A stretch of DNA of 64,000 bases from Actinomadura pelletieri DSM 43383 (GCF_003634705.1 NZ_RBWU01000001.1:124001-188000); one strand, 5' to 3'. Shown: positions 51,384-59,917, counted from the first letter of the stretch. Program-made: numbers and translations. Notes: a model not told the origin generated them from the sequence alone.

Positions 51384-52847
51384 ATGGAGACGGGGGAGGT
51401 CCTCGAGGGCGGCTACCGCGTGCTGGAGCCACACCGCACGGGCGGGATGGGGGAGCTGTGGCTCGCGCAACATGCCTCGGGAACCCGGGTCATGGTCAAG
51501 ACGATGCGGTCATCGGACTGGGCGAACCGCATCTCGTCGTCGGTGGAAGCACGAGAAGCGCTGCACCGGTTGAAAGGGCGATTCGCCAGGGAGCGTCGGC
51601 TACTGGAGGAACTCGACCACCCCGCGATTCCACGGCTGCTCGATCACGGCGTGGGTTGCGACGGCATCCCGTACATGGTGATGGAGTACATCGCGGGAAC
51701 CCCGCTGGACACGTGGCAGGAGAAGCACACCGTCACCGACGCCGCGGCCGCGTCGATACTCGTCCCGCTACTGGAGGCCCTGGCCTACGCCCACGGTCAC
51801 CGGGTCGTGCACCGCGACGTCAAACCGGCCAACATGATCATCGATGAGCACGGGCGGCTGCATGTCATCGACTTCGGTATCGCCTTCGTGACCGACCCCG
51901 AGGCCACCCGGTACACATACCCCGGTCTCACTCCCGGGAGTGCCGGCTACAAGGCACCCGAACTCATCAACGGGGAGGAGACACCCGTCCCGGCGGCGGA
52001 CGTCTACAGCGCCGGCTGCGTGGCCTACCTCCTGTTCGCCGGGAAACTTCCGTACAGCGGTCAGAGTGATGTCGTGCAGAACACTCAGCATCTGCACGCT
52101 CCCGTACCGCGGATTCGGTCCATCGTTCCGCACGTGCCGGAAGACGTCGACGACATCGTCTTCCGGATGATGCGGAAGAAGCCCGCCGACCGTCCGACGA
52201 TTCCGGAGGCCGTCGAGGTGTTGCGTCGCTACCTGCCCGGTCCCGACAGCCCCGTGCCGAACCCCGCCTTCACTCCGGACCCGACCGTCCCCTACCGGGA
52301 CGCGGCCCCGCAGCCGCCCGCCGCACCCGTCCCCCCGCGTCGTTCCCGCCGGGGCAGGCGACCGGGTGGCGACCGGCCGGTGCGAGCCGAGTTCGCCCGC
52401 CTCCTCAGCGCGGCCGACGACGAAATAGCGAACGGCGAGGCAGGACCGGGCATCGCCGGGCTGACCGCGAGCCTGGCACGCGCGTCCGACGCCTGGGGGC
52501 GCATCGACGAAAGCGTCGCCCTGGCCAGATTGCGGCTGGCCGACATGGACGTCCTTCGAGGGGACTGCACCCTGGCGGCCTCCCGGTACCGGGAGGTGGT
52601 GCGCGACCTCCAAAGGGAAACGTCGGCGGAGGCACGCGCACTCGTCGTCGAGGCGCAGGCGGGCATCGCCGAATGCCATCTCGGAGACGACGAACTGGAG
52701 AAGGCTCTCGACATGTGGGAAACGGCGGTTCGCGCGGCGCACAGGGACCCCGCCATCCTGCGGCGCGTCCGCGAACGCCTGAGGAGGGTCGCGGACGAAC
52801 TCAGGGAGAGACAGGTGCTCCCCGATACCTCAGATGAGGATGTGTAA
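51384..52847 (+). CDS. Soluble Hanks-type Ser/Thr protein kinase with helical C-terminal domain
   Basis: A 487-residue kinase. The Gly-rich loop is HRTGGMGELW, Lys39 is in VMVKTM, the catalytic loop is VVHRDVKPANM (Asp145), then DFG at 163-165, and the APE-like GYKAPEL near 191. After a Pro-rich linker (about 285-335) comes a roughly 140-residue helical TPR-like domain. There is no transmembrane segment, unlike most actinomycete PASTA or sensor kinases. The frame could start 6 nt earlier at TTG; ATG 51384 has GAGGAGG upstream. It is divergent from the pPIWI-RE operon and 40 bp upstream of the methyltransferase gene. A role in activating or sensing for the defence system is inferred from position only. 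Confidence 0.92.
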   Translation: METGEVLEGGYRVLEPHRTGGMGELWLAQHASGTRVMVKTMRSSDWANRISSSVEAREALHRLKGRFARERRLLEELDHPAIPRLLDHGVGCDGIPYMVMEYIAGTPLDTWQEKHTVTDAAAASILVPLLEALAYAHGHRVVHRDVKPANMIIDEHGRLHVIDFGIAFVTDPEATRYTYPGLTPGSAGYKAPELINGEETPVPAADVYSAGCVAYLLFAGKLPYSGQSDVVQNTQHLHAPVPRIRSIVPHVPEDVDDIVFRMMRKKPADRPTIPEAVEVLRRYLPGPDSPVPNPAFTPDPTVPYRDAAPQPPAAPVPPRRSRRGRRPGGDRPVRAEFARLLSAADDEIANGEAGPGIAGLTASLARASDAWGRIDESVALARLRLADMDVLRGDCTLAASRYREVVRDLQRETSAEARALVVEAQAGIAECHLGDDELEKALDMWETAVRAAHRDPAILRRVRERLRRVADELRERQVLPDTSDEDV

Positions 52848-52887
52848 GCTCTGTCAACGCATTAATTCACAGAGCGGCGGAGGAAAG

Positions 52888-54876
52888 ATGGCGGATACCG
52901 GCGATACGGGGGTTTCGGTGAACCTCGCCGAAATCGCACGGATCGCGGGTGTCGGCCGCGCCGCCGTCAGCAACTGGAGGCGCCGCCACACCAGCTTCCC
53001 CTCCCCCGTCGGCGGCACCGACAGAAGCCCCCAGTTCTCGCTGCCCGACATCGAACACTGGCTGCTGGAGAACGGCAAGATCAGTGCGGGCGCCGGGGCC
53101 AAGCAGGGGCTGTGGCCGCGCTTCGAACTGCTCGGCGACCGGGACGCCATGGGCAGGGTGATCGCCGGACTGGGATACCGGCTGACCAAGATGTCCTCGG
53201 GCACGGTTCCAGAGGTCGAGCTGTCCCTCCAGGAACGCGAGTTGCTGGACGCCTCCGTGACGCTGGCCCGTCGTGGCGGCGAGCGAGAGATCTTCGACTT
53301 CCTCGTGGAGCGCTGGCTCGGGGCCCACGTGCGCCAACTCTCCGCCACCCCGGAAAGACTCAGCGAGCTGTTCGTCGACATCGCCGACCTTTGCGTGGAC
53401 GGCCCGGTCCGCACCGTCCTCGATCCTGCCTGCGGGACCGGAGCATTGCTCGTGGCGGCGGCCCGACGTTGGACCCCCGCATCCATGATCGGCCAGGACG
53501 TCGACGCCGTGCCGGCAGCCGTCACGGCCGCCCGGCTCCGGTTCTCCGGCGGCGACCGGCTCTCCTCCGTGGAGGTGACCGTCGGCGACTCGGTCCGCGA
53601 CGGGGTGCCCGGAGGCGCGGACGTCATCGTGTGCAGCCCTCCGACCAACGAACGCTCCTGGGCACAGGCGGAGCCGGCCACCGATCCCCGCTGGATCTAC
53701 GGGCTACCGCCCCGATCCGAGTCGGAACTCGCGTGGATCCAGATCATCCTCGGCGCACTACGCCCCGGAGGGACGGGCGTGGTACTGCTGCCGCCGGCGG
53801 TCGCGGTGCGCAGGGCGGGACGACGCATCCGCAGGGAAATGCTGCGCGGCGGAGCCATCCGGTCGATCATCGCGCTGCCGGTCGGCGCCGCCCCTCCGCA
53901 CAGTGTGGGACTCCACATCTGGCTGGTCCGGCGTCCGGCTGACGAACCGCCGCCCGCCGACGACGTGCTGATGATCGACACCGCCGACTGCCGCGTCCCC
54001 CTGTCGAACGGACGCTATGAGGTCGACTGGGACGCCGTCCGCGAGCGCGTCACTTCAGGCGTACGCGACGGCAAAGGCCCGGGAGTCCAATCGGTGCCCG
54101 TCATGGATCTGCTCGACGAGCAGGTCGACCTCTCCCCCGCACGTCACGTGCCTCCGTCCGACACCACCGTGGACAGCGACCTCCGTGAAGAGTGGATCGC
54201 GTTCAATTCCAGCCTGGACCGTATCGTGGGCCTGAGTCGCTCGCTTTCGACCATGCCCGTCGTCTCGACCGGCGCGCCGGTCAATGTCACGGTCGCCGAG
54301 CTCCACCGCGCGGGCGCCCTCTCCTTTGTGCATGGCAAAGCGGTTCCCGAACATCTGCTGCACCGTGGCGAGCGCCCGTCATCAGGCATTCGCGTCCTCA
54401 CACTCGCGGACCTGCTACCCGGCAGCGGCCCTGGACAGTGGATCGACGACACCGAGCTAGAAGAACTGAAAAATGCGGGCGACATCACGATCACGGAACC
54501 ACAGGACGTCATCGTCGTCAGCGCTACTCGGGCTTTCGACGCCTGGGTCGAATTGGCCGCTCCGATGGTGCTCGGACCGCAACTGACGGCCCTACGCCCA
54601 ACGGTCGGACAACTGGACCCCTGGTATCTGGCCGGGAGCCTGCGCACGTCCGCCAACCTGCGGCGCGCCGGAGGCCACGCCTCCACGACCTCACGCGTCG
54701 ACCTCAGCCGCCTGGAAATACGCCGCCTGCCACTACAAGAACAGCAGAAACTCGGGGACGTCTTCCGCCGGCTCATGACGTTCGAGACCTCCCTGGCGGA
54801 ACTCTCAAACGTCGGCACCGACCTAGGCCGCACCCTCAGCGACCTACTCGCCGCCGGACGCCTCACTCCCCACTGA
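52888..54876 (+). CDS. HTH-fused N6-adenine DNA methyltransferase-like protein with degenerate motif IV
   Basis: A 662-residue protein. Residues 10-60 form a MerR/excisionase-like helix-turn-helix (LAEIARIAGVGRAAVSNWRR, PQFSLPDIEHWL). The HsdM-type methyltransferase domain has motif I VLDPACGTGALLVAAA (179-184). The position of catalytic motif IV reads VIVCSPPTNERS: Ser-Pro-Pro-Thr instead of Asn-Pro-Pro-Phe/Tyr. The C-terminal half resembles a target-recognition (HsdS-like) region (LRRAGGHASTTSRVDLSRLE and IRRLPLQEQQKLG). The start ATG 52888 has GGAGGAAAG upstream. It may methylate self-DNA weakly, or act as a DNA-binding sensor. No separate HsdR or HsdS gene is near. Confidence 0.85.
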   Translation: MADTGDTGVSVNLAEIARIAGVGRAAVSNWRRRHTSFPSPVGGTDRSPQFSLPDIEHWLLENGKISAGAGAKQGLWPRFELLGDRDAMGRVIAGLGYRLTKMSSGTVPEVELSLQERELLDASVTLARRGGEREIFDFLVERWLGAHVRQLSATPERLSELFVDIADLCVDGPVRTVLDPACGTGALLVAAARRWTPASMIGQDVDAVPAAVTAARLRFSGGDRLSSVEVTVGDSVRDGVPGGADVIVCSPPTNERSWAQAEPATDPRWIYGLPPRSESELAWIQIILGALRPGGTGVVLLPPAVAVRRAGRRIRREMLRGGAIRSIIALPVGAAPPHSVGLHIWLVRRPADEPPPADDVLMIDTADCRVPLSNGRYEVDWDAVRERVTSGVRDGKGPGVQSVPVMDLLDEQVDLSPARHVPPSDTTVDSDLREEWIAFNSSLDRIVGLSRSLSTMPVVSTGAPVNVTVAELHRAGALSFVHGKAVPEHLLHRGERPSSGIRVLTLADLLPGSGPGQWIDDTELEELKNAGDITITEPQDVIVVSATRAFDAWVELAAPMVLGPQLTALRPTVGQLDPWYLAGSLRTSANLRRAGGHASTTSRVDLSRLEIRRLPLQEQQKLGDVFRRLMTFETSLAELSNVGTDLGRTLSDLLAAGRLTPH

Positions 54877-54904
54877 ACCCCCACCGGCCAAGAGTTCCGT
54901 TTAT

Positions 54905-55123
54905 GACCAGGGTCTCCATCACGATAGCCGCACGGCGTTCGAGGCCCGGGAGTTCGACGGCGACCGGTTCCTGGACCGCGCCGCGCGGGTGGTCCTCCTC
55001 GACCAGTTGGTTCGTTCCCACTACTTCGTGGCCGGCGCCCGCCTCGACTTACCCGGCATCGTCCGGGTGAGCCCGGCCGGAAAGGGCTACGCGCTGGAGT
55101 ACCTTGCGCCACCGATCGGCTGA
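54905..55123 (+). pseudogene. Orphan C-terminal protein fragment
   Basis: A plus-strand frame reads FEAREFDGDRFLDRAARVVL, then DQLVRSHYFVAGARLDLPGI and VRVSPAGKGYALEYLAPPIG, with a stop at 55121-55123. It looks like genuine protein but has no start codon with a ribosome site and continues upstream without character. The family is not recognised. The remainder of 54877-55240 shows nothing else. Confidence 0.35.
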
Positions 55124-55240
55124 CCGAGCCCGTCGCCTCCGGCTCGCGCTCGCGGTGGCGGCCCGGATGGCCCGGTCTTCAGCGAGCGTGCTCGGCGAGC
55201 AACTCTCGGCCAGGACGTGCGGGAATGTCGTGGTGGGACC

Positions 55241-55274
55241 CTTGTCGCGTCTTGTCGGCTTGATGTATACAAGC
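55241..55274. promoter_or_regulatory. Probable GntR operator/promoter of the catabolic operon
   Basis: Immediately upstream of gntR are a direct repeat CTTGTCG (55241-55247, 55251-55257), an inverted repeat GCTTG-N7-CAAGC (55258-55274) and within it TGTATACA (55264-55271). The last fits 9 of 10 positions of the FCD/FadR-type GntR consensus TNGTNNACNA. Autoregulation is likely. Confidence 0.6.
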
Positions 55275-55279
55275 TATCT

Positions 55280-55957
55280 ATGAGTGGTCTACAAGAGGAA
55301 TCCGCCCAGGATCTCGCGTATCGGTGGCTCAAGAAGCACATCGCTCGGTTCCCGCGGCATGAGGGGGCGTTTCTGAGCGAGGCGGAGGTGGCGCGGGAGA
55401 CCGGGACGTCCCGGACGCCGGTGCGGGAGGCGCTGTTGCGGCTGGAGGCCGAGGGCTTCTTGCAGATCGTCCCGAAGAAGGGCGTGTTCGTGCCGCCGAT
55501 CACGGACGCCGAGGTGCGCGCGGTGATGCAGGCCCGGGAGCTGGTCGAGGACTGGTGTGTCCGGCAGGTCGCGCCCGCGAGCGACGGGCTCGTCGGCGAG
55601 TTGGAGTCGGTGCTGGCCGAGCAGGAGCGGGTGATCGGCGATCCCGTCACCTTCATCGAGCTGGACCGGGTGTTCCATCGGCTGATCGTGCGCCGGGCCG
55701 GCAATCCGGTTCTCGCCGAGTTCTACGAGTCGTTGCGGGACCGGCAGGTTCGGATGGGCATGTACGCGGTGGCCAACGAGGAGAACCGTTCCCGCGCCGT
55801 CCTGGACGAGCATGCCGCGATCGTCGCCGCGCTCAGGACGGGAGAGGCGGCCGGTGCGGCGCTGACCGCGCACCTGTCCAGCACGATGGCGGCGCTGCAC
55901 CTTCCGGACGTCGCCGACTGGGACGGTAGCGAACACTCGGTGGTGGGCCTGTCATGA
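55280..55957 (+). CDS. GntR-family regulator, FCD (FadR-C) subfamily
   Basis: A 225-residue regulator. The N-terminal winged helix reads LSEAEVARETGTSRTPVREA, LLRLEAEGFLQIVPKKGVFV. The all-helical FCD ligand domain includes ARELVEDWCVRQ, a conserved Asp/His set (ELDRVFHRLIVRRAGNPVL; LDEHAAIVAALRTG) that usually binds a metal and an organic acid. It overlaps the nitrilase gene by 4 nt at its stop, so regulator and pathway are in one transcript. The ligand is probably a carboxylic-acid intermediate of the pathway. Confidence 0.94.
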   Translation: MSGLQEESAQDLAYRWLKKHIARFPRHEGAFLSEAEVARETGTSRTPVREALLRLEAEGFLQIVPKKGVFVPPITDAEVRAVMQARELVEDWCVRQVAPASDGLVGELESVLAEQERVIGDPVTFIELDRVFHRLIVRRAGNPVLAEFYESLRDRQVRMGMYAVANEENRSRAVLDEHAAIVAALRTGEAAGAALTAHLSSTMAALHLPDVADWDGSEHSVVGLS

Positions 55958-56766
55958 AGGTCGCGCTGGTACAGGTCGCCAGTCCCCCGGAGGAGCCGCC
56001 GGACGAGCGCCGGGATCGGGTGGGTGCGATGGTCGTCCAGGCCAGGGGTGCCGATCTGGTCGTGCTGCCGGAACTGTGGGCGGCCGGCTACTTCGCGTTC
56101 GACCGTTATCTGGAGCGAGCCGAGACCCTTGACGGGCCGACGGTGACCGCCGCCCGCGCATGGGCCAGGGACCTGGACGCGTATGTGCATGTGGGCAGCA
56201 TCGTGGAACGTGACAAGGCGGGTCGGCTGTTCAACACCTCGGTGCTGATCGCGCCGGACGGCCGGGTCGTGCACACCTATCGCAAGGTGCACGTGTTCGG
56301 GTACGCCTCGCGGGAGTCCGAGTTGCTCACTCCCGGTGACGCGCTGGACGTGTGCCCGACGCCGTTCGGGCTCGTGGGCGCCACCACGTGCTATGACCTG
56401 CGGTTTCCGGAGTTGTGGCGGGACCTGGTCGACCGGGGCGCGCAGGTGGTCGTGGTGCCGGCGGCGTGGCCCGAGGCGCGGCAGGAGCATTGGCGGCTCT
56501 TCACCTCCTGCCGTGCCGTGGAGGAACAGGTGCTGCTCATCGCGTGCAACGCGGTCGGCGTCCAGGACGGCGGGGTCGTGGTCGGCGGATGCAGCCGTGT
56601 CGTCGACCCGTGGGGGACCGTGCTGGCCGAGGCCGGTACCGAGGAAGGCGTCACCTTCTGCGACGTCGACCCGACCGTGGTCGAGACGGTGCGCGCCGAG
56701 TTTCCGGTGCTGGCCGACCGGCGTTGGCCGCACGCCGGGCAGAGCCGGTTGCTGGAGACGTCATGA
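55954..56766 (+). CDS. Carbon-nitrogen hydrolase (nitrilase/amidase superfamily)
   Basis: A 270-residue cytosolic amidase-type enzyme. The catalytic triad is visible: Glu40 (VVLPELWAAGYF), Lys111 (TYRKVHVFG) and Cys146 (GATTCYDLRFPELWR). The size and CYDLRFPE motif fit the omega-amidase/carbamoyl-hydrolase branches. It overlaps gntR and the next gene by 4 nt each. It would release ammonia from an amide or carbamoyl intermediate in the catabolic pathway encoded downstream. Confidence 0.93.
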   Translation: MKVALVQVASPPEEPPDERRDRVGAMVVQARGADLVVLPELWAAGYFAFDRYLERAETLDGPTVTAARAWARDLDAYVHVGSIVERDKAGRLFNTSVLIAPDGRVVHTYRKVHVFGYASRESELLTPGDALDVCPTPFGLVGATTCYDLRFPELWRDLVDRGAQVVVVPAAWPEARQEHWRLFTSCRAVEEQVLLIACNAVGVQDGGVVVGGCSRVVDPWGTVLAEAGTEEGVTFCDVDPTVVETVRAEFPVLADRRWPHAGQSRLLETS

Positions 56767-57425
56767 CCGCCCCGGTGACCGTGGACGTCGCCGGCACCGG
56801 CGAACGACTCGCGCTCGCCCCGGACAAGCTGATCGTCGCGGGGTACACCGCGCGGGACGAGGCGTCCGTGGAGGCCCATATCGCCGAGTTGGCGGCGATC
56901 GGGGTGCCGCGCCCGGCGAGCGTGCCGGCCTTCTACGAACTCGACACCGCCCTGCTGACCACGGCTTCGGTGATCGAGGTCGACGGCTCGTCCACCTCGG
57001 GTGAGGTCGAACCGGTGGTGATCCGCGCGGGCGGGCGCTACTTCCTGGCCGTGGGATCCGACCACACCGATCGGGAACTGGAACGGACGGGCATCGCGGA
57101 GTCGAAGGCCGCCTGCCCGAAACCGATCGGAAGCACCGTGGTGGAACTCGGGCCGGACCTGTCCTCGCTGGAGTGGGACACGCTGAGCGCCGACTGCGCG
57201 GTGGACGAGATGCCGTACCAGCGGGGCGGTTTGTCCGTCCTGCGGCATCCCGGCGAGTTGCTGGAGCGGATGGGCGCTGTTCCACCGGACATCGTGATGT
57301 TCTGCGGCACGTTGCCGCTGCTCGGCGGGTCGTTCGTCCACGGGAGCCGCTGGCGGATCCGCCTTGAGCCGCCCGATGGGCAAGCCCTGACGCATGAATA
57401 CGAGATCAAGCAGAGGAGCCTGTGA
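56763..57425 (+). CDS. DUF2848-family protein (fumarylacetoacetate hydrolase-like)
   Basis: A 220-residue protein with the DUF2848 pattern: LIVAGYTARDEASVEAHIAE with LAAIGVPRPASVPAFY, then VVIRAGGRYFLAVGSDHTDR, ESKAACPKPIG and FVHGSRWRIRLEPPDG. The family is seen in aromatic and heterocycle degradation clusters and may have an FAH-like hydrolase fold. No activity is established to my knowledge. ATG 56763 overlaps the previous stop, and its own stop overlaps the hydroxylase start. Confidence 0.85.
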   Translation: MTAPVTVDVAGTGERLALAPDKLIVAGYTARDEASVEAHIAELAAIGVPRPASVPAFYELDTALLTTASVIEVDGSSTSGEVEPVVIRAGGRYFLAVGSDHTDRELERTGIAESKAACPKPIGSTVVELGPDLSSLEWDTLSADCAVDEMPYQRGGLSVLRHPGELLERMGAVPPDIVMFCGTLPLLGGSFVHGSRWRIRLEPPDGQALTHEYEIKQRSL

Positions 57426-58903
57426 TGCGTTCCGGAGCCGAATATCTGGCCTCTTTGAAGGACGCCCGCCGCATCCATGTGGACGGTGAGGCCGTTCAGG
57501 ACGTGGCCCACCATCCGGCGTTCGCGCCCATCGCGCGGACGATCGCCGACCTGTTCGACGTCGCCGCCGACCCGGCGTCCGGCCTGGCCCGCACCGACCC
57601 GGACACCGGCGCGACCGTGAACCGCCTGTTCACGGCCCCGCGCAGCCGGGAGGACCTGACCGCGTTCCGTGCGGCCGCCACGACATGGGCGCGCCGCACG
57701 CACGGGTGGGTGGGCCGCAGCCCGGACCATGTCGGCGCGTTCATGGCCGCGTTCGCTGCGCACCCGGAGGCCTTCGCCGGCGGCGACCACGACTTCGGCG
57801 CCAACATCGCGGCTTACCACCGGCGGATCGTCGAGGAGGACCTCTACGTCTCCTACGCGATCATCCCGCCGCAGGTGTCGCGGGCCACCACCGCCCACGC
57901 GTGGGACGGCGAGCTGATCCAGGCGGGGGTGGCCGAGGAGCGTCCGGACGGCATCGTCGTGCGCGGCGCGCAGATGCTGGCCACCGGCGGCGCGGTCGCC
58001 GACGAGATCTTCGTGTCGTGTATCAAGCCGCTGTCCCCCGAGGACACCGACTTCGCGATCAGTTTCGCCGTGCCGGTGGGCGCCGAGGGGCTCAAGCTGT
58101 ACTGCCGCCGCCCCTACGCCCCCGCGGCCACCAGCCACTACGACTATCCGCTGACCACCCGGTTCGACGAGTCCGACGCGCTGGTCGTCTTCGACGACGT
58201 GTTCGTGCCCTGGGAGCGGGTGTTCGTCTACCGGGACGTCGCCGGGCTGCGGCGGCAGTTCTTCGACACCGGCGCCCACGCCCTGGGGAACTGGCAGGCG
58301 CAGATCCGGTTCTCGGTCAAGCTCCAGTTCCTGGCCGGGCTGGCACGCAAGGTCGCCGCGGTGAACGGTGTGGACAAGTTCCCCGGTGTGGTGGAGAAAC
58401 TGGGTGAGGTCGCCAGCCTGGCGTCCCTCGTCGAGTCGGCCGTGCTGGCCGCCGAGTACACCGCCACCCCAGACGAGCAGGGCATGTGGCGGCCCGGCGC
58501 GCGGGCCCTCTACGGGGCGATGGGGATGCAGTCCGAGCTCTATCCACGCGTCCTGGCGATTCTTCGGGACCTTGTCGGCGGCGGCGTTCTTCAGGTTCCG
58601 TCCAGCATCGCCGACATGACCAATCCGGAGACCCGCGCCGACATCGACCGCTACGTCCACAGCCCGAACGCGCCCGCCGAGGAACGCGTGAAGCTGTTCA
58701 AGTTGGCCTGGGACGCCATCGGCAGCGAGTTCGCCGGACGCCATCACCAGTACGAACTGTTCTACGCGGGCGCGCCGTTCGTCGTGAAGGGCTACGCCTT
58801 CCGCAACTACGGCTTCGACCGGCCCGTGGCGGACGTCGAGTCCTTCCTCGCCGGTTACGACGTCGCCGACCGTCCCGACGACAGCCCCGGCCCTCAGGCC
58901 TGA
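57425..58903 (+). CDS. HpaB-type FADH2-dependent 4-hydroxyphenylacetate 3-hydroxylase-family monooxygenase
   Basis: A 492-residue oxygenase component of a two-component flavin monooxygenase (acyl-CoA dehydrogenase-like fold). Recognisable parts are the N-terminal RSGAEYLASLKDARRIHVDG, the flavin/oxygen region IIPPQVSRATTAHA with ATGGAVADEIFVSCIKPLSP, and the C-terminal GSEFAGRHHQYELFYAGAPF. It uses reduced FAD from the reductase encoded two genes downstream to hydroxylate an aromatic or heteroaromatic ring. ATG 57425 is favoured by the GAGGAG spacing over GTG 57422. The exact substrate is unknown; the nitrilase and DUF2848 neighbours hint at a nitrogen-containing ring. Confidence 0.93.
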   Translation: MRSGAEYLASLKDARRIHVDGEAVQDVAHHPAFAPIARTIADLFDVAADPASGLARTDPDTGATVNRLFTAPRSREDLTAFRAAATTWARRTHGWVGRSPDHVGAFMAAFAAHPEAFAGGDHDFGANIAAYHRRIVEEDLYVSYAIIPPQVSRATTAHAWDGELIQAGVAEERPDGIVVRGAQMLATGGAVADEIFVSCIKPLSPEDTDFAISFAVPVGAEGLKLYCRRPYAPAATSHYDYPLTTRFDESDALVVFDDVFVPWERVFVYRDVAGLRRQFFDTGAHALGNWQAQIRFSVKLQFLAGLARKVAAVNGVDKFPGVVEKLGEVASLASLVESAVLAAEYTATPDEQGMWRPGARALYGAMGMQSELYPRVLAILRDLVGGGVLQVPSSIADMTNPETRADIDRYVHSPNAPAEERVKLFKLAWDAIGSEFAGRHHQYELFYAGAPFVVKGYAFRNYGFDRPVADVESFLAGYDVADRPDDSPGPQA

Positions 58904-58919
58904 ACAACCGAGGAGCACC

Positions 58920-59264
58920 ATGAGCAAGCCCGAACTGGAGTTCTTCCCGGTCAGCGACGTGGAGTACACGGTCTGCCCCGGCGACGACCCGAAGATCGTC
59001 GAACGTATCCTCGCGGCGGACCCGTGGACGGGGGTCGCCACCCGCATCCTGCGCTACGAGCCGGGCGCCGACTCGTCCCCGATGGGCGTGCAGAAGCACG
59101 ACTTCTGGGAGGAGGTCTACATCCTCGAAGGCTCGTTCACCGACCTCACCCTCGGCGAGACCTTCACCAAGGGCATGTACGCCTGCCGCCCACCGGGCAT
59201 GCCGCACGGCCCCTGGCGCACCGACGAGGGCGTGCTGACGTTCGAAGTGCGCTACCGCGCCTGA
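58920..59264 (+). CDS. Cupin-domain protein
   Basis: A 114-residue single-cupin protein. Metal-binding motif 1 appears as KHDFWEEVYILEGSF (His and Glu residues) and motif 2 as PPGMPHGPWRTDEG. RILRYEPGADSS precedes them as in ChrR-like cupins. In this operon it may be a small dioxygenase, isomerase or sensor acting on the hydroxylated product. GAGGAG lies just before the ATG; it is 16 bp after the hydroxylase gene and 16 bp before the reductase gene. Confidence 0.88.
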   Translation: MSKPELEFFPVSDVEYTVCPGDDPKIVERILAADPWTGVATRILRYEPGADSSPMGVQKHDFWEEVYILEGSFTDLTLGETFTKGMYACRPPGMPHGPWRTDEGVLTFEVRYRA

Positions 59265-59280
59265 TCCCCTGGAGGCCCCC

Positions 59281-59823
59281 ATGCCTTCCGCCGACCTTGT
59301 GGACACGGCCGACATGACCGCCGCCATCGACCCGTTGACCATGCGCCGCGCCATGGGCCGTTTCGCCACCGGTGTGGCCGTGGTCACGACCAGCGTCGAC
59401 GGCACGCCGCACGGCATGACGGTCAACTCGCTGACCTCCGTCTCCCTCGACCCGCCGCTGCTGCTGGTGTGCCTGACCACCGGGGCGCGCAGCACCGACG
59501 CGGTCGTCCGCGCCGGACGGTTCGCGGTCAGCATCCTGTCCGCCCGCCAGGAGCAACTGGCACTGCGTTTCGCCCGGCGCGGGGAGGATCACTTCGCCGG
59601 GCTCGAAGTGACCCATGGACGGCACGAGGTGCCGGTGATCCCCGACGCCTTCGCCCATCTGGAATGTGACGTGGAGCGGCACTTCACCGCCGGCGACCAC
59701 GTCGTCGTCATCGGTCAGGTCCGCAGCATCTGCGAGCGCGAGGGCGAACCCCTCGGCTTCCTCAGAGGCAAGTTCAGCGACATCGTCGACCGCGGGCACG
59801 ACCCCATTCACTGGATCTTCTAG
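59281..59823 (+). CDS. Flavin reductase (HpaC-like) partner of the monooxygenase
   Basis: A 180-residue flavin:NADH oxidoreductase of the FMN-binding split-barrel family: MRRAMGRFATGVAVVTTSVD, GTPHGMTVNSLTSVSLDPPL with LLLVCLTTG, and the C-terminal GDHVVVIGQVRSI. It supplies FADH2 to the HpaB-type oxygenase. GGAGG precedes the ATG. A shorter start at the internal Met of DMTAAIDP is possible. Confidence 0.94.
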   Translation: MPSADLVDTADMTAAIDPLTMRRAMGRFATGVAVVTTSVDGTPHGMTVNSLTSVSLDPPLLLVCLTTGARSTDAVVRAGRFAVSILSARQEQLALRFARRGEDHFAGLEVTHGRHEVPVIPDAFAHLECDVERHFTAGDHVVVIGQVRSICEREGEPLGFLRGKFSDIVDRGHDPIHWIF

Positions 59824-59887
59824 CGCCCGCACACATGGGGCCGCGCTCAAGGCCCCCGGCGCGATCGATCTTCACCGCACCTTGAGA

Positions 59888-59917
59888 CCCCGGCGGCTGC
59901 GCTCACAGCCGCCGGGG
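59888..59917. terminator. 12-bp-stem hairpin between reductase and transporter genes
   Basis: The arms CCCCGGCGGCTG (59888-59899) and CAGCCGCCGGGG (59906-59917) pair perfectly around a 6-nt loop, 65 nt after the reductase stop and 74 nt before the MFS start. It could terminate part of the transcripts or protect the 3' end, setting a lower expression level for the transporter. Confidence 0.7.

Noticed and set aside
52888..54876. Ordinary type I restriction-modification system
   Set aside because: No HsdR or HsdS genes are adjacent, the catalytic motif IV is degenerate, and an HTH is fused at the N-terminus.
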